From: GWF2-38-69 sp965228125
GTDB lineage: Bacteria > Verrucomicrobiota > Lentisphaeria > Victivallales > GWF2-38-69
NCBI GenBank assembly: GCA_965228125.1
Contig: OZ245791.1
Span: forward strand, 1,116,001-1,180,000
Direction: 5' to 3'
DNA: 64,000 nt
Shown here: in pieces, positions 44,599 to 52,098 of the stretch
Layout: each line of letters begins with the position of its first letter
Position numbering within the stretch: position 1 is the stretch's first letter
Translations under genes and position numbers: made by a program
The notes under the pieces: model-generated
What the model was told of the DNA's origin: nothing
Database searches by the model: none
The model's input: only the letters and a program-made list of their open reading frames with translations

Positions 44599-45744
44599 TT
44601 GAGTTTTTTCTTTAGATTTCATGGCAAAAGAAAAAGCCAGGGACAATACAGCTATAACAGCTCCCGTTAGAAAGGTAAGTTTGTAATCATACGCCCAGAT
44701 CAGCCCGCCAATGAAAGGGAAAAATACAGCGCAGATATGATTGATCGTAAAACCTACAGCCATAGAAGGCGCTATATCTGATTTATCAGCATGCTTTTGG
44801 AAATACGTTCTTATTCCTATCTCTGTATTGAAAAATATATTATCAACAATATAGAGCGAAGCTGCAATAATCGGATTGTCAAAAACAGCATATGCAGTAA
44901 AAACAAAGAAAAGAATGATATACCCGATTATAAATATCACCCTTTCTCCATATCTGTTAATTTTTTTTGCAAAATACGGGGCTGCAAAAATATTAACAAG
45001 ATTGTTTAAAATGAATAACAGTGTGATAAGTTCCACCGAGAATCCATAATGCTGGACTAACAAGAATACAGCAAAGACGACAAAAATCTGCCTCCTTGCT
45101 CCCGATAGGAAATTAAGTGTATAATACAGCCAGTATTTCTTCTTCAATATCATTTTCTTATGCTGCATATGCGTAGTCACACTATTTGCCTTATGTTTCA
45201 AAGTAGAAATTGCTATAACTATTGCCAGTAAGCCTATAATAAAAAACATTGATTCCATGTTAACAAAACTTGCAGCAAGGAAAATAACTATCCCTACAAG
45301 AATATTCGTTAAGGCAGCAATGCTGTTTAAGTGCCCCAAAACAGTTGGCGAACTTTCCTTATCAAAATGCTGTAAAACCAAAGATTGCCTTGTAGTTTCA
45401 AAATAGTGAAATCCTGTTGACATAACAAGAGTAGTTACAATCAACCCTGTAACCGAAGGGAAAAGGCCGACTAAGGCTATTCCTGACCCCATCAGCAAAA
45501 TAGAAATAGAGGCAATTCTAAATTCAGAGAGGATTACCGTTATGAATATTACCAAGAGAGAAAGAAAACCTGGAATTTCCCGTGCGGATTGTATTACACC
45601 TATCCAAAAACCATCAACCTTGACATTGCCCACGGCAAAATTATTCAATAGAGTCCTCCATCCTTGAAAGCCAATTGCCATAGCAATAGTCAAAATAAAG
45701 GCAAACTGGAATACAGGGTCAGATTTTATCTCTTTTAAATTCAT
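44593..45744 (-). CDS. MFS transporter
   Basis: About 383 residues with twelve predicted membrane segments in two halves separated by a basic cytoplasmic loop near residue 195 (LKHKANSVTTHMQHKKMILKKK). The overall layout is MFS; the A-motif is weak. The substrate is unknown, and an efflux role is possible. I prefer the ATG at 45744 over a GTG at 45762; neither has a clear ribosome site. Confidence 0.8.
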   Translation of the reverse strand: MNLKEIKSDPVFQFAFILTIAMAIGFQGWRTLLNNFAVGNVKVDGFWIGVIQSAREIPGFLSLLVIFITVILSEFRIASISILLMGSGIALVGLFPSVTGLIVTTLVMSTGFHYFETTRQSLVLQHFDKESSPTVLGHLNSIAALTNILVGIVIFLAASFVNMESMFFIIGLLAIVIAISTLKHKANSVTTHMQHKKMILKKKYWLYYTLNFLSGARRQIFVVFAVFLLVQHYGFSVELITLLFILNNLVNIFAAPYFAKKINRYGERVIFIIGYIILFFVFTAYAVFDNPIIAASLYIVDNIFFNTEIGIRTYFQKHADKSDIAPSMAVGFTINHICAVFFPFIGGLIWAYDYKLTFLTGAVIAVLSLAFSFAMKSKEKTQL

Positions 45745-45897
45745 AACACCATATATTGCCACGTTAAAACAAGTATTTCAAAAACATCTTGCCGCAATTT
45801 CAATAATTGGGATGAAATGAATTAGACAGTTTTAACTTTGCATAACGTCTCACTGCCACAAGGAATTAATTTCGTCGGTACAGCAAGAGCCATAAAG

Positions 45898-45935
45898 CGA
45901 CAATTTCTGCACAGCTATATGTGCAATTTCTGTCG
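45898..45935. promoter_or_regulatory. 38-bp nested dyad element, copy B
   Basis: CGACA-ATTTC-TGCACA-GCTATA-TGTGCA-ATTTC-TGTCG. Inner and outer arms are both perfect inverted repeats, while ATTTC is repeated directly. A TATAAT follows at 45996-46001, without a good -35, as expected if transcription needs an activator. Confidence 0.62.
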
Positions 45936-46041
45936 ATTTTTAATGTTTATTAGCATTGCCTGTTTTTTATAGCCCCAAAATATTTTTCCTCTATCTATAA
46001 TTAGGTTTTTATGGATTATGAATGCTTAAGGAATTTCTAGA

Positions 46042-46584
46042 ATGAATAGGTTAAACAGAAAAAAATTCACGCTGATTGAGCTGTTGGTGGTGTTGGTCAT
46101 AGTTGCGATTTTAGCATCGTTGCTTATTCCAATGGTTGTGCGTGCCAGGACAAAGGCAAAGATGGCTAATGACATAAATAACCTTAAGCAGGTATATATA
46201 GCTTTAGTCACTTATTCGCAAGATAACGATGACAATATGCCATACATGGGATCTATTGAATCAGGAGACCAACAATCTAAAACTCTATGGATGCTGCTGC
46301 CGTATATCGGATATAATTCTAAGGTGCTGGCTCCTTCCATTGACCAGATGGACGGACATTTACTATATAATGCTTTGAGCAGTGATCCTGAAAGCCTGCC
46401 TTTTCCGGAATTCGCCTACAGCCCGATATATCAGAATTACGAAGATGACACGGATACCAGCCTTATGAGCTTTGATCTCGATCGATCGCCGTTCCCTATT
46501 ATTTCAACGTATAGTGAAAAATATGATACTTTAATTATATTGAACTCCACTGGAGAAGTAGAGTTCAACAAAATACAGGAGTAA
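46042..46584 (+). CDS. Prepilin-type (type II secretion/type IV pilin-like) protein, copy 1
   Basis: A 180-residue class III signal protein. The leader RLNRKK is followed by FTLIELLVVLVIVAILAS, with Glu five residues into the mature part and the hydrophobic helix; cleavage and methylation by a prepilin peptidase would precede Phe. The mature part has NDINNLKQVYIALVTYSQDNDD, typical of GspG/DUF1559-like pseudopilins of Planctomycetota, Verrucomicrobiota and Lentisphaerota. AAGGA precedes the ATG. It differs from copy 2 at four residues, all in the last 45. The secreted protein gene follows after 4 nt. Confidence 0.9.
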   Translation: MNRLNRKKFTLIELLVVLVIVAILASLLIPMVVRARTKAKMANDINNLKQVYIALVTYSQDNDDNMPYMGSIESGDQQSKTLWMLLPYIGYNSKVLAPSIDQMDGHLLYNALSSDPESLPFPEFAYSPIYQNYEDDTDTSLMSFDLDRSPFPIISTYSEKYDTLIILNSTGEVEFNKIQE

Positions 46585-46588
46585 TATT

Positions 46589-47224
46589 ATGAAAACTATC
46601 TTGTCGATTCTGATTGCCTTAAGCGTACTGCCTTTTTACGCCTTTGAACGTTCTCAGAACCCCAGGCTCTATGACGAGGCAAAGACTCCCAGAGAAACTG
46701 TATACATGCCCCAGTTCGCTCAGGGCGGCAGCGGTTCTGGCGGAGGTTCTTCGGGTGATGAAGGCGGAGGCAGCAGCAGCGGATCCGGAACTACTACCGC
46801 GACTCTTATCATGACTTCTAATGGAACAGAATTCGATTGTATTTTTACTCAAAATGGAGACAATTCTGCCACTATGTTATTTATCGACAGTGCATCTGGC
46901 AAGGAGCTTACTATGTCAATCCCAGTGGGAGCAAATCTGGACGAACGCACTGATATGGGGTACACTATGACAACATATACATGGGAAAAGGAAGGGTTTG
47001 AGTATACCGTATCTTCTGGAATAAATATCGCTGGCATAAACATGGCTCGCACCATGGTTAGGAATTTAAATGATAATTCAGGTATAAGTTATGAGGTAGA
47101 CGACTACAGTCCAGCTCCAATTATAATTATAGGAGACGGTAGCGGCGATTCTGTTTCCTATGAGGCAGGCAGCGATGGTTTCTCTGATGGATTAACTACA
47201 TTACAGTCTCGTTTTAATAATTAA
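46589..47224 (+). CDS. Secreted Gly/Ser-rich protein, variable, copy 1
   Basis: No family recognised. 211 residues: signal peptide (1-18), a conserved segment (SQNPRLYDEAKTPRETVYMP), a Gly/Ser linker (about 47-68) and a beta-rich domain, with a conserved tail (GFSDGLTTLQSRFN). Against copy 2 the first 70 or so residues are the same apart from one change, whereas the domain after the linker is only about half identical. The cores DNSATM and ELTMSIPVGANL are kept. The layout suggests an exported partner or tip of the neighbouring pilin-like protein, but this is inferred from position only. Confidence 0.8.
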   Translation: MKTILSILIALSVLPFYAFERSQNPRLYDEAKTPRETVYMPQFAQGGSGSGGGSSGDEGGGSSSGSGTTTATLIMTSNGTEFDCIFTQNGDNSATMLFIDSASGKELTMSIPVGANLDERTDMGYTMTTYTWEKEGFEYTVSSGINIAGINMARTMVRNLNDNSGISYEVDDYSPAPIIIIGDGSGDSVSYEAGSDGFSDGLTTLQSRFNN

Positions 47225-47226
47225 TA

Positions 47227-47239
47227 CGGGCAATGCCCG
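47227..47239. terminator. Short GC hairpin after cassette 1
   Basis: CGGGC-AAT-GCCCG, 2 nt after the stop. There is no T tract, so termination is uncertain. Confidence 0.35.
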
Positions 47240-47271
47240 CATTAAAGCAATGTATCCGTGCTACATAGCTT

Positions 47272-47307
47272 TTACCATTTCAGATATTTCGCCAGGTTTG
47301 GTAAGTG
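47272..47307 (-). pseudogene. Leftover thyX 3' end
   Basis: On the minus strand this reads HLPNLAKYLKW and stop, exactly the end of the ThyX protein at 48879. Four of the codons differ, all synonymously (CTC/CTG, GCA/GCG, TAC/TAT, CTC/CTG). Homology stops just beyond. It is the tail of a second thyX allele that diverged under selection before being cut off. Confidence 0.8.
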
Positions 47308-47312
47308 CAGAG

Positions 47313-47464
47313 GTCTCACTTAAATATTCCAAGCTTGAACCAATGGTCACACTTGGAAATAGCTTGGAATCATGGAGTACAGAAAGAGTCAGTATGTGAA
47401 GATTTGCAAGGACTAACTCAATAACCAAAGGATTTCATACAACCATCTGGCTGCTACAAAGGTT
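47313..47464 (+). pseudogene. Decayed ISL3-like transposase fragment
   Basis: One frame reads LGNSLESWSTERVSM, stop (TGA at 47397-47399), RFARTNSITKGFHT. This resembles the ISL3-family C-terminal region (W..EI.RM W RF..TNGITEGFH), with the expected Trp codon TGG changed to TGA. No other part of the element and no inverted repeats are visible. The 47225-47647 gap therefore holds the hairpin, the thyX tail, this relic, the repeat start and dyad element C. Confidence 0.45.
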
Positions 47465-47503
47465 CAAGGAATTAATTTCGTCGGCACAGCAAGAGCTATA
47501 AAG

Positions 47504-47541
47504 CGACAATTTCTGCACAGCTATATGTGCAATTTCTGTCG
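47504..47541. promoter_or_regulatory. 38-bp nested dyad element, copy C
   Basis: Identical in all 38 bases to copy B. A TATATAAT-like -10 follows near 47602-47607. Confidence 0.62.
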
Positions 47542-47647
47542 ATTTATAATGTTTATTAACCTTGCCTGTTTTCTATAGTCCCAAAATATTTTTTCTGTAT
47601 ATATAATTAAGTTGTTGTGGATTATGAATGCTTAAAGAGTTTCTGGA

Positions 47648-48190
47648 ATGAATAGGTTAAACAGAAAAAAATTCACGCTGATTGAGCTCTTGGTGGTGTT
47701 GGTCATAGTTGCGATTTTAGCATCGTTGCTTATTCCAATGGTTGTGCGTGCCAGGACAAAGGCAAAGATGGCTAATGACATAAATAACCTTAAGCAGGTA
47801 TATATAGCTTTAGTCACTTATTCGCAAGATAACGATGACAATATGCCATACATGGGATCTATTGAATCAGGAGACCAACAATCTAAAACTCTATGGATGT
47901 TGCTGCCGTATATCGGATATAATTCTAAGGTACTGGCTCCTTCCATTGACCAGATGGACGGACATTTACTATATAATGCTTTGAGCAGTGATCCTGAAAG
48001 CCTGCCTTTTCCGGAATTCGCCTACAGCCCGATATATCAGAATTACGAAGATGACACGGATACCAGCCGTATGAGCTTCAAGCTCGATCGATCACCGTTC
48101 CCTATTATTTCAACGTATAATGAAAAATATGATACTTTAATCATGTTGAACTCCACTGGAGAAGTAGAGTTCAACAAAATACAGGAGTAA
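47648..48190 (+). CDS. Prepilin-type protein, copy 2
   Basis: 180 residues with the same leader, TLIELLVV helix and mature domain as copy 1. The first 140 or so residues are identical. Differences are Leu to Arg and Asp to Lys in the SxMSFxLD segment, Ser to Asn, and Ile to Met near the end; only a few synonymous base changes are seen elsewhere. The secreted-protein gene again follows after 4 nt. Such near identity beside diverged neighbours suggests recent homogenisation or duplication. Confidence 0.9.
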   Translation: MNRLNRKKFTLIELLVVLVIVAILASLLIPMVVRARTKAKMANDINNLKQVYIALVTYSQDNDDNMPYMGSIESGDQQSKTLWMLLPYIGYNSKVLAPSIDQMDGHLLYNALSSDPESLPFPEFAYSPIYQNYEDDTDTSRMSFKLDRSPFPIISTYNEKYDTLIMLNSTGEVEFNKIQE

Positions 48191-48194
48191 TATT

Positions 48195-48830
48195 ATGAAA
48201 ACTATCTTGTCGATTCTGGTTGCCTTAAGCGTACTGCCTTTTTACGCCTTTGAACGTTCTCAGAACCCCAGGCTCTATGACGAGGCAAAGACTCCCAGAG
48301 AAACTGTATACATGCCCCAGTTCGCTCAGGGCGGCAGCGGTTCTGGCGGAGGTTCTTCGGGTGATGAAGGCGGAGGCAGCAGCAGCGGATCCGGAACTAC
48401 TACCACGACTGTTTTCAAGACTCCTGATGGATCAACACTCAGTTATTCTTTGACTCAAAATGAAGACAATTCTGCCACTATGGTATTTAGCGACAGTGCA
48501 TCTGGGGAGCTTACTATGTCAATCCCAGTGGGAGCAAATCTGAACTCACGCACTTATGAGGGGGGGTACACTGAGACAGACTATATGTGGGAAAAGGAAG
48601 GGTTTGTGTATACCTTATCTTTTGGACAATCTCCCTCTGGCATAACCGCGGTTAGCACCATGGTTGAGAATTTAAATGATAATGGTTCATATATAGAGTA
48701 TAACTCAGACGACTTTCAGACAACTACAACTATATATATACGAGAGGCTAGCGGCACTTCTGATTCCTATGTGGCCGGTAACGAAGGTTTCTCTGATGCA
48801 TTAACTACATTACAGTCTCGTTTTAATTGA
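48195..48830 (+). CDS. Secreted Gly/Ser-rich protein, variable, copy 2
   Basis: 211 residues. The signal peptide, N-terminal segment and Gly/Ser linker match copy 1 (one Ile/Val change), then a different version of the C-terminal domain follows (TVFKTPDGSTLSYSL against TLIMTSNGTEFDCIF), with one-residue gaps and a conserved tail GFSDALTTLQSRFN. The variable domain is rich in Thr, Ser, Asp and Tyr with no Cys, consistent with an exported beta-structured protein. Function unknown. Confidence 0.8.
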   Translation: MKTILSILVALSVLPFYAFERSQNPRLYDEAKTPRETVYMPQFAQGGSGSGGGSSGDEGGGSSSGSGTTTTTVFKTPDGSTLSYSLTQNEDNSATMVFSDSASGELTMSIPVGANLNSRTYEGGYTETDYMWEKEGFVYTLSFGQSPSGITAVSTMVENLNDNGSYIEYNSDDFQTTTTIYIREASGTSDSYVAGNEGFSDALTTLQSRFN

Positions 48831-48831
48831 T

Positions 48832-48846
48832 GCGGGCATTGCCCGC
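48832..48846. terminator. GC hairpin after cassette 2
   Basis: GCGGGC-ATT-GCCCGC, one base longer in the stem than the copy at 47227. It lies between the convergent ends of the cassette and thyX and lacks a T tract on both strands. Confidence 0.4.
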
Positions 48847-48878
48847 ATTAAAGCAATGTATCCGTGCTACATAAACTT

Positions 48879-49559
48879 TTACCATTTGAGGTATTTTGCG
48901 AGGTTTGGTAAGTGCGGAGCCAGAAGCATTTTTATGGCTTGGGCGTACTCGCGGATTTCCCATTGAGCGTGAGCGTGATCCCTGATGTCAAGGAAATGGA
49001 GTAAGTTACTCAAATCCACCGTAGCCCAGAAGGTTACCATCATGTTTTGAGGAAGAACGCCGCGGGCTTGCTCTCTGCATACACCTTTGGATAAAAGATG
49101 ATTATATAGAGCTAACGAATCCTGATTATGTTTTTCTATCATGTTCTTTAGTTCGGAATCTTCGATGAAAGAACCTTCTACTGAGGCTTGACGATTGCTT
49201 TTTGACTGTTCTCTAAGCTGGGAAGGTGTATAGAAAGTCAGGTCAAACTCGGTATATCTTCTTGAGATTTCATTATACGACCAAGTCCTATGCCTGTGCC
49301 ACTGGCTCCTGACGAAAAGCGGGCAATGAACACTGAAAGTAAATACGAGATGTTCCAGAGGGCTTGTATGCTTGTTTTCAATTAGGTACTTGAGGAGTTC
49401 TATATCTTTTTCATCTAAAGAGTTTTTAATTTTACCGAAAGAAACTCTTGCTGCATTCACCATGGTGGCTTCTGTTCCCATCATATCTATAAGGCCTACC
49501 CATCCTTGTCCGCCAAGAACCTTAACATGTTTATCAGGAGGCATATTTACGCTGAGCAT
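48879..49559 (-). CDS. thyX: FAD-dependent thymidylate synthase
   Basis: A 226-residue ThyX, making dTMP from dUMP with methylene-tetrahydrofolate and NAD(P)H. The signature RHRTWSYNEISRRY (RHRxxSxxxxSxRY) is intact near residue 85, preceded by FVRSQWHRH, and REQARGVLPQNM follows. ACGGAG precedes the ATG. With tdk broken at 16741-18837 this is the visible dTMP source in the window. A diverged copy of its last 11 codons is at 47272. Confidence 0.95.
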   Translation of the reverse strand: MLSVNMPPDKHVKVLGGQGWVGLIDMMGTEATMVNAARVSFGKIKNSLDEKDIELLKYLIENKHTSPLEHLVFTFSVHCPLFVRSQWHRHRTWSYNEISRRYTEFDLTFYTPSQLREQSKSNRQASVEGSFIEDSELKNMIEKHNQDSLALYNHLLSKGVCREQARGVLPQNMMVTFWATVDLSNLLHFLDIRDHAHAQWEIREYAQAIKMLLAPHLPNLAKYLKW

Positions 49560-49591
49560 TTCAAATCTCCGTTATTTTGTTTAAGTTAAAC

Positions 49592-49622
49592 ATTAAAAAT
49601 GTTATGTCATTTATATTGTCAA
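49592..49622 (-). promoter_or_regulatory. thyX promoter
   Basis: On the minus strand a perfect TTGACA (49622-49617) and TTTAAT or TTTTAA at 18-19 bp spacing, about 30 bp before the ATG. Confidence 0.45.
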
Positions 49623-49678
49623 GGCGATATTTTTACAACTAGAGAATCATCTCTTTTTTTGTATTGAGCCTGAACTTG

Positions 49679-50851
49679 TCAGTCGGTAAGGTGTTTTCCC
49701 TTGAAGTACTCAATAGCTTGTCTTTTAAACTCCTCGTCATTGCATAGAATCTTGCCTTCATCATCTGAAATTTTGATCAAAGGTTTGCCATTGCATTCAA
49801 CAATTTTTATAACTATCTGAAGAGGGAAAAGCCCCACATCGTTTGTCAGATTAGTTCCTATGCCATAGAGCAGACTGGCTTTGTCTTTGAATTCATTATT
49901 TATTTTTGATATGAGCTCAAAGTTTAAGCTGTCGCTGTATATAAGCTTTTTCTTATGAGGGTCTATTCCGAATTTTTCATAGTGATGAAGTATTTTTTCC
50001 CCCCACTCTTTCCAATCACCTGAGTCATGCCTGAGGCCATCATACCTGGCGCTTAGATTCTGATCGAAATCAGAGAGGAAGGAATCTGTAGTATAAGTGT
50101 CAGTCAAAGCTATCCCTAATTCGCCACGATAAAATTCCAGCCACCTTTTGAGTGCCAACTTATTGCTTTCCCTGAAATCCGTTACTCCCGCATGCGCCAT
50201 TATCCATTCGTGGGCCATTGTGCCTATAGGAGATATATCGTGTTTCCTGGCCAAGCTTACATTGCTGGTGCCGGCAAAGTTTTTTTTGCAGGAAGCTTTC
50301 AATTTCCCGATGACATGATCTTGCCACTCAAACGAATATCTTCTTCTCGTCCCGAAATCAATGAAAGAAATCTTTTCCCTGGATGACTCTAAAAAACGGA
50401 TTTTGTCATCAAGCCTCTTGTTGCCTTCTGTTTTTGCTTTTTCTGAAGGGACAGCCCTTTTTGAATAAAGCTCGCTGATGATAGACAGAACGGGAACTTC
50501 AAAAAGAGATATATTGACTATTGGTCCTTCCAGAGTGACGGACAGTGCGCCCTTTGTATCCACAGAAGTTGATATATGCGAACGGTTGAATGCAAAATCC
50601 CTGAGAAAACTAATAAAAGTTTTTTTTATAAAATGCAATCCTGATAAGTAATTCAGCTCTTCTTCAGTGAATCTGAGCGAACACAGTTTGTCTATCTCAG
50701 AATTTATATCTTTTAGGATGGGGGAAAAATCAACATTTGGTGTTCTGCACCTAAACTCGTATTTGGCCAGGGTCTTTTCTTCATAATGTAAAAAAGCCTG
50801 AAGCATTGTAAATTTGTAAAGGTCATTGTCAAGCAAACTTTTTATTATCAT
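49679..50851 (-). CDS. pncB: Nicotinate phosphoribosyltransferase
   Basis: A 390-residue PncB making nicotinate mononucleotide from nicotinate and PRPP in NAD salvage. The N-terminal SLLDNDLYKFTMLQA, FGTRRRYSFEWQ, and SNVSLARKHDISPIGTMAHEW (with the phosphorylated His region) are typical, followed by YTTDSFLSDFD and RHDSGDW. The length is close to the E. coli enzyme. It lies upstream of thyX on the same strand, but thyX has its own promoter. Confidence 0.94.
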   Translation of the reverse strand: MIIKSLLDNDLYKFTMLQAFLHYEEKTLAKYEFRCRTPNVDFSPILKDINSEIDKLCSLRFTEEELNYLSGLHFIKKTFISFLRDFAFNRSHISTSVDTKGALSVTLEGPIVNISLFEVPVLSIISELYSKRAVPSEKAKTEGNKRLDDKIRFLESSREKISFIDFGTRRRYSFEWQDHVIGKLKASCKKNFAGTSNVSLARKHDISPIGTMAHEWIMAHAGVTDFRESNKLALKRWLEFYRGELGIALTDTYTTDSFLSDFDQNLSARYDGLRHDSGDWKEWGEKILHHYEKFGIDPHKKKLIYSDSLNFELISKINNEFKDKASLLYGIGTNLTNDVGLFPLQIVIKIVECNGKPLIKISDDEGKILCNDEEFKRQAIEYFKGKHLTD

Positions 50852-50902
50852 AATTGCATGTCTTTATGGTTCTGAAATAAGTTGAAATTGGGTATCAATG
50901 TT

Positions 50903-50934
50903 GGGAATTGTAACTTTGTATTACTCAAATTCCC
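50903..50934. promoter_or_regulatory. Inverted repeat upstream of pncB
   Basis: GGGAATT and AATTCCC separated by 18 nt, about 55 bp before the pncB start. It could be an operator or leader hairpin; no T tract. Confidence 0.25.
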
Positions 50935-50992
50935 GAATAAATCGCCGGCTTATTAAAAAAACATTAAAAAAACTTACTTGTTAAGTAGTATT

Positions 50993-51008
50993 AAATTTCT
51001 TGAAATTT
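50993..51008. promoter_or_regulatory. Palindrome upstream of the bat operon promoter
   Basis: AAATTTC-TT-GAAATTT, a perfect 16-bp palindrome ending 4 bp before the putative -35 box; placed to be an operator. Confidence 0.35.
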
Positions 51009-51012
51009 GAAT

Positions 51013-51041
51013 TTGATTTTGTATGGTTAGGATATTATAAA
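51013..51041 (+). promoter_or_regulatory. Promoter of the bat operon
   Basis: TTGATT, 17 bp, TATAAA, 52 bp before the batA start. Good match and spacing. Confidence 0.5.
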
Positions 51042-51093
51042 AATAAAGCTTATCATAAATGTTTGGTATTAGTGCATAATTTTTGATGTATTT

Positions 51094-52098
51094 ATGAATT
51101 TTATAAATCCTGACATTCTTTGGAACTTAACCTGGATTATACCCATTTTGATTGTTTGTTTTTTCCTGTCGCAATCAAAGAGGAAGAAATCTATTAACGC
51201 CATTATTGGAAACAAGAATCCGAATGACTTTATAAACCTTTCTCAAAACAAGCGTACTATAAGATATATTCTGCTGTCGTTCTCCATTATTTTTATTATA
51301 GTGGCCATAGCAAGGCCGTTTTGGGGGTATGAAATTCTTCCTTTCACGAGTTATGGAAGAGATGTACTAATAGCGCTGGATACTTCAAAGAGCATGCTTT
51401 CTCAGGATGTTCCGCCGTCCAGGCTGGATCATGCAAAAATGTTTATAAAAGAGCTTATCAAAGACTCAAAAGGAGACAGATTTGGTATTATAGCCTTTTC
51501 GGGTTCTGCTTTTCTGGAGTGCCCGCTGACGGAAGACAAAAGCAGTTTGTTTAGTATGCTTTCTGAACTTAACACATCTTCTATTCCGATCGGAGGCACT
51601 AATATCGAAAGGGCTCTCAAGACCGCTATTAAAGCTTTCAAAGCTGCGCAAGGCGGGTATAAGGCAATAGTCCTGATTACAGACGGTGACGAATTACAGG
51701 GAAACAGCGTATCCGTGATTGATCAGATAAAGGAGTTGAAAATCCCCCTGATTGTTGTTGGTATAGGGGATCCCAATATACCTGCTCTTATTCAGTTTAG
51801 AGATGAAAAAGGAAATGACACGTATGTCAGGGATGCCAAAGGCGAACCTGTTAAAACTAAACTCAACGAAAAAAATCTTAGGGAATTGGCGGATGCCACA
51901 AACGGGCTGTACGTCAGATCGACTTCTGTTAATAACGGCTTGGCTGAAGTTGAGTCCAGAATAAATGCTCTCGTCCCTGAAAAATACTCTTCAGCAAATT
52001 CCAGAAGGCCGCTTGAGAGATTTCAGATACCGTTGCTTTTCTCCGCTATTTTAATGATTTTCTTTTTAACTCTTGGCGAAAGGAGAAGAGAAAAATGA
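51094..52098 (+). CDS. batA: BatA-like VWA domain membrane protein
   Basis: A 334-residue protein with N-terminal membrane segments (about 9-24 and 55-75), a von Willebrand A domain (about 88-290) and a C-terminal membrane segment (about 308-326). The metal-dependent adhesion site DTSKS is near residue 94, with Thr in GGTN and Asp in ITDGDE. It belongs to the Bacteroides aerotolerance (Bat) group, membrane complexes of unclear biochemical role tied to MoxR ATPases. It overlaps the next gene by 4 nt. Only one VWA gene is present, where many operons have two. Confidence 0.87.
   Translation: MNFINPDILWNLTWIIPILIVCFFLSQSKRKKSINAIIGNKNPNDFINLSQNKRTIRYILLSFSIIFIIVAIARPFWGYEILPFTSYGRDVLIALDTSKSMLSQDVPPSRLDHAKMFIKELIKDSKGDRFGIIAFSGSAFLECPLTEDKSSLFSMLSELNTSSIPIGGTNIERALKTAIKAFKAAQGGYKAIVLITDGDELQGNSVSVIDQIKELKIPLIVVGIGDPNIPALIQFRDEKGNDTYVRDAKGEPVKTKLNEKNLRELADATNGLYVRSTSVNNGLAEVESRINALVPEKYSSANSRRPLERFQIPLLFSAILMIFFLTLGERRREK

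Larger units (their letters stand above)
45859..47313 (+). repeat. Prepilin cassette, direct repeat unit 1
   Basis: Homologous to 47465-48920 at a constant offset of 1,606 bp (1,607 near the end). It holds a dyad element, a prepilin gene, a secreted-protein gene, a GC hairpin and a short thyX tail. Identity is near complete in the prepilin, falls sharply within the secreted-protein gene, and rises again at its 3' end. Confidence 0.92.
47465..48920 (+). repeat. Prepilin cassette, direct repeat unit 2
   Basis: Second unit of the tandem pair; its right end runs into the functional thyX gene. The left boundary (CAAGGAATTAATTTCG) is the same as in unit 1. Confidence 0.92.

Noticed and set aside
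45859..48920. The repeated blocks as a CRISPR array or phage att repeats
   Set aside because: There are only two long units with genes inside, no short regular repeats and no integrase; the 38-bp elements are dispersed rather than arrayed.
50852..51093. A riboswitch ahead of pncB or the bat operon
   Set aside because: Only simple dyads are present; no conserved riboswitch core could be recognised.
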